DNA from: Macquaria australasica
Lineage: Eukaryota; Chordata; Actinopteri; Centrarchiformes; Percichthyidae
Direction: 5' to 3'
Assembly (NCBI GenBank): GCA_005408345.1
Contig: SEMN01000058.1
Coordinates: 310,001-374,000, forward strand
Length of the DNA stretch: 64,000 nucleotides
Program-made: the position numbers and the translations under genes
Notes under the pieces: model-generated
What the model saw: only the letters and a program-made list of their open reading frames with translations
The model's database searches: none
Told to the model about the DNA's origin: nothing
Part shown: positions 14,401 to 26,000 of the stretch, one piece after another
How the letters are laid out: each line of letters starts with the position of its first letter
Position numbering within the stretch: position 1 is the first letter of the stretch

Positions 14401-16981
14401 TAAAGATTTGTTGGTGGGCAAAACTAAAAGTGTTTTGAGTGGCTGATGTTTTTCGTACAGAAACTGTGTTTTTAGTTGTCATCTGCCTTTTCCACCTGGT
14501 AGGGTACTGCTGGACAAGATGGTCCTTCAGGATCCCCTGGAGAACAGGTAATCTTATGAATCTTGGATAATACTACAGTGCCTAAATGAGACCATAGATG
14601 TAAAGCCTGAAAAACAATCTTGGCATCACAGATAGAGTCTCATATATCAGTGTAGAACAGCCACCAGACAATTCAATCTGGGGTTTGAGACAGAGCTTTG
14701 ACAATCTCTATTATTATTTTCTAGGGTCCCCAAGGACCACAGGGAAGAAACGGTGAACCAGGACCTAAAGGGCCCAATGTGAGTGGGCTGATAAGTACAG
14801 TACAGTGTTTGCCCTGTGATTTAATGTCATCTCGTCTCATTTTTACCTCATCCCACATTTTATGCTCACCTTTGGCCTTCATTACAATGATGTAAGAAAA
14901 TGCTCCCCTTTCAGGGTCCACCTGGAAAAGATGGATTACCAGGTCATCCAGGCCAGAGAGGGGAACCAGTGAGTCACCTTTAATGTGAATAAAGCTACAT
15001 ATTTGGTATATAGCATTTTTCCTGTATGAGGTGCACACCCCTGCATTAAAATAACAATGAGTTGAGAGTCAACATGATCTACCGTATGTGTCAACACAGC
15101 AAATAAGTGGAAAGCTATGACTTCAGCATTGAATTACTGAGGTCAGAGTGCAAGTTGAGAGGCCTGTACTAAATCTAGTAAAACACGCTGCCCTGTGTGC
15201 AGTCCTCAGATAACGGAGTCTCTGCATCCTACTGATTCTATTTCAACTCTTAACTCACTTGTCTTATTTTTCAGGGCTTCCAAGGCAAGAATGGACCACC
15301 CGGCCCACCAGGTGTTGTTGGACCACAGGTAAGAGGATCAGCTAATGGTATATTAGTTGGTTCTCAAGCAAACACATGTTTATTTCAGATTGCATGTTTT
15401 TAAATAACTGTTATGTGATGTGTGTTGTGTACTTTGGTTGTTTTCAGGGCAAATCTGGTGAGACAGGGCCAACTGGAGATAGAGGCCATCCAGGTTCACC
15501 GGGTCCACCGGGTGAGCATGGTTTACCAGGAGCTGCCGGAAAGGAGGGTGCCAAGGTGAGTGGCTTTCATCATGATGTCAGGATCATAATCACTTACCAG
15601 CATCACCTTATTACTGTTATATTAGATTAAGCCCAAGGACTCTCTCAGCACTGCCTGAATATCTCCTGGGTCTCATCCTATCTTCTACTTTGTTAATAAA
15701 TAACAGAGGAAACCTCGGTGTGTTGAGTGTATTATGGCTCATAAAAGATAAATGTTCTTTCTTGGTGTGACCTGCTGGTTGCTGTGATTTATGACTTCAT
15801 AAGGGCCTGCTGTCTGCTGGCTACTTGCCTTATATCTAATCACATATGTGTGTATTTGTGGTTTCCAGGGAGACCCAGGTCCACCAGGAGCCGCAGGGAA
15901 AAGTGGCCCTGCTGGGCTCCAAGGCTTCAGAGGGAGCAGAGGGACCTCTGGTGCAATGGTAACGCAAACTTCCATACATCTCACATCCTCACCTTCACTC
16001 ACTGTCAACATCAGATTCTCTTGAAATGTGCAGCTTGCCAATAATTACTTATTAATTATTTTGTAATGGATGCGGTTGTCATTTGATTGTGAAGGCTATT
16101 TATACCTGTGTCTCTCCAGGGTCCTGCAGGTCTGAAGGGAGGAGAGGGCCAACCTGGTGTTGCAGGACCTATTGTAAGTCTGATTTTGTTAGGTTGCTTC
16201 CCATCATATCCCTTGCTCTCTGTTCAGCTTCTATGCTATATAGAATACTAGGACATATGAAGCAGTAGGCTGTTTCCATGGTGACCAGTGATCGTGACCA
16301 CCACATTAAATCAAAGAGTGAATCATGTGAGATACTCACCTCACCTCTCTATCTCCTCTTATTTCCAGGGTGCCACTGGAGAGAGGGGCCCCGCTGGGCC
16401 GGCTGGCGCTATTGGCCAGCCAGGACGGCCCGGCGGCGTGGGTCCTGCTGGGCCGATGGGCGAGAAAGGCGAGCCAGTAAGATTTGGAACATTGATAATT
16501 TTGTTTCTTAGGCAACAATGTCTGCTAACACATACTGTACCATCACCTCCCACCATTGGGTAATAAACAACATGTGTTCTCGCTTTGGAATGTGTCATTA
16601 TGAGACAGAGAGCAGTAGAGATGTAAAGGAGACAGAGAGAGAAAGGGAGGGAGAAAATATGAATCTGATCAAGCCTACTTTCTTGGGTGTGAGTTTCCTT
16701 CCTGGTACGATACATTAATCAATGTGTCATGCTGCTATATGAGGATAATAAGTATTGTAGCATTTGCTAGATGTGTGCTGTTTTCCCATCTGTTCCCTAG
16801 GGAGAGAAGGGGCCTGTGGGGCCGGCTGGGAATGACGGGGAACTGGGACCTGTAGGACTGCCAGGGGCTGCAGGACCTCCTGGGCCTCCAGGAGAGGACG
16901 GAGACAAGGTAGTTACATTGGACAGCCAGCATGGACTGCAGCACTGCTGTAAACTTCTTGCTGATTTTTGGACTTAGCTAT

Positions 16982-17021
<40 letters not shown>

Positions 17022-20000
17022 GCGCGTGTGTGTGTGTGTGTGTGTTCACTTGTGTGCATTTGTCTCCATAGGGAGAGACAGGAGGACCAGGCCAGAAGGG
17101 CAGCAAAGGAGACAAAGGAGAAGCTGTGAGTATGAATTTCATGTGAATAGTCCTAACATCACATTATCACCTTGCATCACCAGGAGGTAGAGGACAAGCT
17201 GGCTTATAATTGGTTAGGGGCAATTCAAAGCAATAACTGTTACCTCGGACAGTGCATTGTCTGGTGGAATGAGCAGATGGTTTTAATCATGTCTTTCCTA
17301 CAGTGAATGTGTACTGACCTGTCCTTCTGCTCTTCTAGGGACCCCCAGGACCTGTTGGAAGTCAAGGACCTGTGGGGCAGCCAGGACAGCCAGTATGTTA
17401 CAAAAACTCAGAATGCAGAATATAAAAATAATCATTGTGTAAGAAGTTGGTTTAGGTTGTGCAGTGTTAACATTACTGTATATTTCAGGGTTCAGATGGT
17501 GAGCCAGGTCCTCGTGGGCAGCAGGGCATGAACGGGGCTAAAGGAGATGAAGGATCCAGAGGCTTTAAGGGGGCATCTGGTCCTTCCGGACTACAGGTAA
17601 AAAATGACTTTCAATCCCAAAACTGACTGTATCTCCATTGGCTCATTTCTGATTTCACATTTATACTGTAGTTTATAACTGTTTCCATTTCATGCCCGAG
17701 ACTGCGTTGATCACCATATCTGCATTTGTAGGGAATGCCTGGACCACCAGGGGAGAAAGGAGAGAGCGGGCATGTTGGCTCAATGGTGAGTACTGCTCAG
17801 CAATCCCAGCACATACAACACTCATCTTCAGACTGACACTGGACCAGCTATGGTCCAGTGTCAGTCTGAGTGTGATTGTACTTGAGGTGTGATGATGTCA
17901 GTAGAAAACTATTTTTAATGCAATCCCATTGTATTATAGAATGCATCTCATACTGCCTTCATATGAGAGAAATAAACAGTAGTAAGGAGATTCATGGTTA
18001 ATTATTATTTCTTAAGATGACAAAATGGTATTTTTGAACACCCTATTATAGAAACAAAAGGCTGTTAATGAGCCATAGAAAAGTGTAGAGGAAAACTTAT
18101 CTTGATTTTAATATTCTGTCTGACCCGGTGTTTCCCAGATTATTGTAAGTACAGTATTGTAAAGGTTCAAGGTATCAGCAGTCTATGAACTATAGCTGGT
18201 ACACAGACAACCCACCAAATCACTTAAAAACTTTAATTAGTGCCACCTTTTTAGTTTGTTGGCGCCAGCTGTGCTGATTCTGCTGCTGTGTGTCAAACTC
18301 GTGAACCAACCTTTTCCTCTGCCGATAATCATTAACGTTCACCGCCCTCAAACTACAGGCAGTGGCCTTGAGTGGGGCTCAGTTTGCTCTGGTCCTTGTG
18401 TAGTCTCAATGTCATCTAGACTCCAGTTGTATAAAAAGGTGACTGATCTTTAGGGTAAAGTCAGTCATGGTTTTGCAACTTAGCCCAGTCTAGGGTGAGA
18501 CTGTTGCACCCAAATTAAATTTAAATCAACATATTTAGCTAATCTGTTCCCAGACTACAGTATACGAGCTAAGAGCGGTGTTTCCATTGTAATAGACTTG
18601 ACAACTCTTGATAACTGACACTCAGCGTCACCTGTTGAGGAACTGAGGAAAACATCTAAACAGCTAAATTTGTGGTTTGCTAAGAATAGGCATTTTTCAA
18701 AGCAGACAATTTGACTTGTCATAACAGGAAAAGCACAGGTGTAACTAATTACATTTATGATGGTTCTGCTCCAGGTACGTATTCTAGTAAGCCATGCCAG
18801 TGAGCCAGCATGCACAATGTCAGGTCCCTGGAAATGGCACTCCTATTACATATATATAATTGAATGCAGCTATTACTAAAGTTATAATTCATATAGTACA
18901 GACATATCACAAGCGTGACATAATGACACTGTTAACAGCTGAACAATGCTTACACTTAGTGGAGTTTAAAGTGTTAGTCAAAGCAATAAACATCCCACAT
19001 TAGCTCTGCTAAGGAGTTGTCCTTAGCAGTTAACTTTATGCAAACTAGTCAACCATATTACCATGGCATATAACATATACTGTGTTATTATGCTGGCTAT
19101 GAAAAATACAGTCTACACATACTCTCCAGTCAACTGCTCTCTTAATTCTGTTCTTCATATCTCTACTGTATGTCTGTTGGTATTGGCTACATTTATTCCA
19201 TTTTCTTATAGTGACATTTCTCGTAGTTTCTTATGGTGAAAAGAAAAAAAGCCCTTCAAACCTTTAAATCTATAACATCTCAACACTTCTTTTTAATGTG
19301 TGGTGGATCTTCAAGGCTGAGTGTGAACGAAGAAATAGACCATGACTTCATGTGCAAGAAAGACGAGCCCAGAGAATGAAGAGGTGGTCGTGTATGTAAA
19401 AGGAAGAAAAACATAAAAAAGAAAGAGAGAGAGAGAGTGACAGAAAGGAGGCAGTGGAGCAATGGAGTGGAAGGAAGAGGCGGGGCGCTGATTGTGAGCA
19501 GGAAGACGGTGTGACAGCTGCTAATCAGATTAGCCTCAGCCTTGGCTGTCTAATGAGCATCCTCCTTTGTGACAGTCATCTCACAACGCTGTCAACCATG
19601 AACACACGCTCAACAAGATTCTCTATAGCCCCTCTTCTCCACAGCCAGATTAGGGAGGGAATGCATCAGAATGAAACCAAAACAAAAGAGAGAGAGAGAA
19701 AGAGAGGAGAGGAGAGATGCTGAAGACTCAGTGGGGAAGTTTCATTCATGTGTGAGCGTTGCGGATCACAGAATTCTCCCCTCTAATGCTCAAGTTTCTC
19801 TTCGCCAGAAGGATATGTGTTTCCTCTAGTCCCACACAGTCTCTCTCTGGGCAGATTGTCTGTCTCTCTGTCTGAGTGTCTTTACAACACAAGGCTCCCT
19901 CCAAGACTTCAGAGCGATTCAGAGCACAGCTCAACAACAACTCAACTGAAACTGAAGCCGAGCACAGTTAGGATTAATTGCTTGGCGCTCTCTTGAGCTG

Positions 20001-23000
20001 CACAGACGAGTCAAATCACATGCCGTCACTGTGGCTGAGAGAATATGGTCTTGCACATCACAGGCTAGAGGTTTCTTATTAATAAGAGAGAATAAGAGAG
20101 GCGAGGGGGGGGGGGGGGGAATCAGAGCCTGTGTCATATTGAGGGTAATGACCTGTCTGGACGTCTTCATCATGTCACTATGATAATGATCATAGATACT
20201 GGGGCCATTGCATAAGCAATCCACCATGAGCTGACTTCTAACTCTCATTTAATTTAGGAGGCACCAGCCAACCCCTAGCTCACATTCAGTTCGTATTTCT
20301 GTGTGTGTTTTATTGATGCAGCATTTCCTTACTGTCTGCACTGAGATCCTAATGAAAACATTAAATTTTGTCTCTCCACAGGGGCCTCCAGGACAGCATG
20401 GCCCACGAGGCCCTCAGGGGCCCATTGGTGGAGAGGTACAGTGCAGCATGACTTTTTTCTTTCTTTCTTTTTTTAATCACGTATGAGTATGTATGCATGA
20501 CTATAGTGATATATTACAGAGACAGTCCCATTGAGGGAGGAATAAAGCGATCACTCTATACACATACAGGTACTCTAGAGTAAGTACAAGGAGACACACT
20601 TCAGGCTTTATTGCAGTTTATATCAACAAACTGTTCATATCCATCTTCATGACACAATTGTAAATATTCCTTTATATCTTGCTTAAAATATTATTCCCAG
20701 CAAAAACAATTCAAATTTATACAAAGTTTGCAAAAATCAGTGTTACATTAGTTGAAACAATAAATGAACCAGCACGGTCCATTACATTTTATAATGCTAA
20801 TCAGAATAATCAGCATTAACAAATATTATAATTGTCCTTTCATAATGAATAAATATAGATAATTTTTCATAATGTCTGCCTTTAGCTTGGTATCCTTGCA
20901 TTTATAAGATAATTCATCGAGGTTTGAAAATATTTGTCCTTGATTTGTTAGTTTTTTTCAATTGTATCATTGAGGCTAAATCATTACTTATGTTAATTTT
21001 ATTTTTGTATTTTTGAAAGTTTTCCAAAATTAGACTTTTACAAATGCAATTTTGAAATTACACACACCCTGTGCAGATATTGGAGTTCTGATATTTTCAA
21101 GTGATGGTAGCTGCATGCCTTTGTGAGTCATAAAGAAAACACAATGGTGTGTCAGCTTTGGCATCAAGAAGACTTCCATTCAATACACAGTATTACATTT
21201 CAAACTGAACAGTAGCTTATCCTCACACACCATGGATTCTTTATATTTTCCAGCCCCTCATTGCTTCATATACAGTCTCTTCATTTGAACACTTCCTGCC
21301 ACAGACCCTCCCTCCACTGCTTTTGAAACTTGAATTATTAAAAAGTATTAGGATATACTGTAATCCCTGAGAGAGAGTTATATTTACTGCTCTATGAATC
21401 ATTAAGAAGTATTAGACTATCATCCCTGAGAGGCAGTTATATTTACTTCTAGTAATGGCCGTCTCTCTACAGCCTCTCACACCAGTCAATTATTCAGCAG
21501 TGAGCTGCAGAAATATGTGTGAGCCACGCTAGTGCTTCATCACAGGAAGCATAGAAATACAGCCATGCAGAGATGGTGGGATTCATAAATGGATTGATAC
21601 AGGAATAGTGGAAAAGAGCAAAATGGGGTGGGATGGCATGTGAGCTCAGTAGTAGTGCGTGGCAGTACTCAGCTCTCATGTTTGTGCACTCTACCGAAGA
21701 CATGCTTTTACTGGGTTCGTCTCAAGACACAAAGCACAATACACTGACATACATGCGTGCACACTAACACCCATGCACATACACGTGCACAAACAAACAA
21801 ACAAACTGACTGAGAGAGGGAGGGGAAACAGCATCCACCCTATTGTGTGACTCAGACACTATCCACATAGAAAACCTGACACTCAATATTTTTCCTTGTG
21901 TTGTGATAATTCTGTTCCAGTTTCAGCATTCTGTGAGCAGAAGTGCTGACAGACCCCTAAAAAAATATTGCACCAAGAACTTGATTTTCAAAAATCAAAT
22001 GAATATTTTAAACTTGTCCTTGTTTTATGATATTTTGGTTCAAGCTGTTCTCTCTCCTCCTGCCACAGGGCTCACCTGGAATGCTTGGTGGAGTTGGTCA
22101 GCCTGGACTTGTTGGAGAGAAGGTCAGCAAATCCCATTAGCACATACAGTAGAATGGTGGTGGTTTATGTGTGTGGGCTTGTGCGCCTGTGTTTGTGTGT
22201 GTGTGTGTGTGGTGTGTGTTTTTATAACTGAATGTTTCTTCTCTACCAGGGTGAGGACGGAGAAGCTGGAGACCCTGGGTCAGTTGGAGAGCCTGGTATT
22301 AGTGTGAGTCACGTTGCCTCCGTCTCTCCTTTCTGTCTTGATCAACCTTGTCCTTTCTTTGCTGTCTCTCTTCGCCCTTTCATTGATTGTCATTTCATAT
22401 GCTGGTGTCCCAGGGTGCTAAAGGCGATGTAGGAGAGAAGGGTGACTCTGGCCCTCCCGGTGCAGCTGGGCCTCCGGGATCCAGAGGAACACCAGGAGAG
22501 GACGGACCCAAAGGCAACCTTGTGAGTCTTTGTCTCTCTGGATCAGTAACTTTTTCTTGCTCTGGTTGTCAGGTCAGTCAGTCTGTTAATGTCATGCCAT
22601 GCATATGATGGTTTTTAACTCACTGGTTTTGCCCACAGGGCCCTATTGGATTCCCTGGAGATTCAGGACCTCCTGGAGAACCTGGCGTCAATGTGAGTAT
22701 TATTGTTATTGTTGTTTTATCATTCGTCATGAAGCTATTGTTTGGTCATGTCTTCTATGTGACATTTTTTCATCCAGGGTGTAGATGGTGGACCCGGGCC
22801 TAAAGGAGACAATGGAGAAACTGGCAAAGCAGTAAGCAGTGATTTTCTTTTTTCACTTACTGCATATGTTGACAACACTAGAAGCTCTTGTGTGCTTAGC
22901 TGAAGTAGTTATTCTCTGTGACATATTGAGGTTTTGCTTCTTCATCATTATGGCTTTTTTCTCAATGTTTTTATGACTGAATGGAAACCTGTTTCTGTTT

Positions 23001-26000
23001 TAACTTTTGTCCTTTTTCTGTTCTATGCAGGGACCTCCAGGCGCCTCTGGAGAGCCAGGTCCTACAGGACCTCCTGGACGGAGGGTGAGCTTAGCATATT
23101 GTATATGTTTTTGTGCATGCATGTGTATGTAGCTATATATGTGTGTTTGTTTGAAGTTAATAGCTATTGTTGTCATCTCAGCAACATTGTCTTTCTTAAC
23201 CCCAGGGTCATATAGGTGCTGCAGGAAAAGAAGGGAAGCAAGGCATGAAGGGAGCCAAGGTAAGGATGATGACTGACACTGAGATCTGTGGTTGTGTATG
23301 GTGCCTTCCAACAAATCCTTTCTGATGTATTTTGCTCCTGATGTCTTGCTGTCTATGTCTGTCTCTCTCTGCTCTGTAGGGGATGACAGGAACCCAGGGT
23401 CCAGTGGGGAAAACAGGCCCAGTGGGACCCCAAGGGCAGCCAGGGAGGTCTGGCCCAGAAGGTCTTCGAGGCATCCCAGGTTCCGCGGTCAGTAAACAAT
23501 GTAAAATGGTGTTTTAGTCTGACAATGTTCAAATGTTAGTCACAGTGACAATCATTAGAATGTTTGTGTTCGTGTTTAATCAATGCTTCAGCATACTGTA
23601 AGATGATCTCTAATTCACCTGTTGATTTTCTAGGGTGAGCAAGGGTTAAATGGGCCACCAGGACAAACTGGACCACCAGGACCAATAGTAAGATCCTTAT
23701 ATTTGGCTGTTACAGGAGCCTACCAAACGAGAAGGGGTATATGGGACATTTCTAATAATAAACGAGGATTCAAACTCAACACAACCAAACCATATTTCAT
23801 ATAGAGTCTACAGCACTGGCCAACTAATACCTGTGACATTGTTAACAGGGGCCACCAGGACTTCCAGGATTGAAAGGAGACCCTGGAACGAAGGGCGATA
23901 AAGTGAGTGTTTAGCCCTTGACAGAGAAAACACTCTGTACCAGTCTAAACCCTGGGAAGCAATGGTGATGAACCATGTCTCTGTGTGCAGGGTCATGGCG
24001 GATTGATCGGTCTAATTGGCCCCCCAGGAGAGCCTGGTGAGAAGGGAGACAGAGGACTGCCAGGGAACCAGGGTACACAAGGGCCCAAAGGAGATGCGGT
24101 AAGGTTGCAACATAATGCATCAGATACACTTCTGCACAGAGGAAGTTCAGTTCACTAACAAGATATGCTTGTCCTCATATCTAGGGTGTGGCTGGCCCAC
24201 CTGGTCCCACTGGCCCACTGGGACCACCTGGACTGTCAGTAAGTGACACAGAAGTTTATACCTGTGGTCTGCTGCATCTTGTTAATGCAGATGTCAATGT
24301 GATTTGTATCACGAAAGAAAGATGTCAATGTCATTTGTATCACGAATGCATCTTTTAATCTTAAGCCATCCTTTTGCAAAGATTCTGAAGGTGTAAAACA
24401 AACAGATGCAAAACACATATTTCAAGAGAAGGACAGAAAGGCAATAAGGCTTTTAGATATTGTCTCTCACTTAAAGAAAAGGCGTCACCAAGTACAGTCA
24501 TTGTTCTATAACTTTGGTGCAAACTGACTGATCAATTCATCAGAGAAACTCAACAAATACTTATTTAAAGGTCATATCAGATTTGGATCTCAGGGGTTTA
24601 GCTGATGATTCCATCTGCAAAGAGCTAAGCACTGGTTCTATCCAGAGAGCTTACAGTCCTGTTATTACTCAGTTTTGACCATAACCTGCCCTATCGCTAA
24701 ACAGGTGCCTGATTTTCCAGTGAATAGCTGATTAATATTTGCAGTTCTTACTTGAGTAATTAGATAGTTTTCTGAGCTTTAATAGCTTTTATCCTTTTAC
24801 TGCTTACTTACTCCTTTTCTGCACTCTTAGGGTGCAGCTGGCGAGAAAGGATCGAAGGGAGAAACAGTGAGTCCAGTAATCTGTCATATTTATACATTGC
24901 CATTCCTGTACTCACACCTCAGCTTGGTTAGCAGCTGCTGGGAACATATGCTGGGGAAGAGAGAAAAAGTGTGTTTGTTGGTTTAAATGTACCATGCTTC
25001 ATAATCATAACGCTCTACTATGTTTACTGCATGTCTTTGGAACTAAAAGCCTGCTGTATAGCCACACTTGTCTTGTATATGATTTTTCCATTGGGGCTTT
25101 TTAATAGGATTTGGTTCTGGTGTGTGTGATGTTATGAAAACCACTATAGTGTGTCTTGAGAGCCAAGGCTTTGACCACAGAGTGCTGATGCACACAGCTG
25201 GATAATCCTATAAAGCAGCAGCAATATCTGCCTGGATAAAGCTAGGATTTAGCCAAGTGGTGTGAGAGAGGCTCCAGGTGAGACATGATTGACAGAAAGT
25301 TTTGTCCTCTTCTATTCTCCAGGGTCTCGTTGGTCCCAGAGGAGATACTGGCCCTGCTGGCCCCCCAGGACCCCCAGTGAGTACCGCCAATGATCCACAT
25401 CATGGCTTCCTCAGTGCCAGCTTGATTCTCTTCCTTTCCCTTTCACCTTTTGCTCACCTCTCTGTACTACCTCCAGGGACCACCTGCAACAATGATTCAG
25501 CCCCTGCCTATCAGGGAGGGCAGGCGGAAGAGACGAAGGCACTCCGATCGGTCAGGAGGAGCAGCCCCATCCAAGGAGGAGGATGTGGATCTGGATATGG
25601 AGGAGTTCCTCCAAGGAGATCAGCCTCTGGAGGATGCTGAGGGAATGGAAGAAGTCTTTGCCACCCTGTCTTCCATGAAAACAGAAGTGGAGGTGATGAG
25701 GAGGCCCCTGGGAACCTTTGAGAGCCCTGCCCGGACCTGCAAAGAGCTCATAATGGTCCAACCTGACTACAAAGATGGTTAGCAAAGACATTGCTTTGTA
25801 ATTTATTTCACCAGCTTAAATGTTTTATCCAAGACAAACAAATCCAGGAAGAACTGGACACATTTTAAATATGCACACATCCTCTAACACCTTTTTAAGT
25901 CAAAATGCTGTTTATCATTTCACCAACTGCATGTTATCATCTTGTTACCCTAGATGTGTCCATTACACCAACATCTGGTGCTTGATTGATGTCCTTTCTC

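Larger units (their letters stand above)
17786..20381 (+). other. col5a3: Longest intron of the visible col5a3 gene
   Basis: A 2.6-kb intron between exons 42 and 43. It holds a perfect inverted repeat 43 bp after the donor (17829-17868), purine-rich GA stretches at about 19420-19440 and 19690-19715, and a run of 15 G at 20105-20119. No extra collagen exon is present; the helix phase and count are complete without one. Confidence 0.8.
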
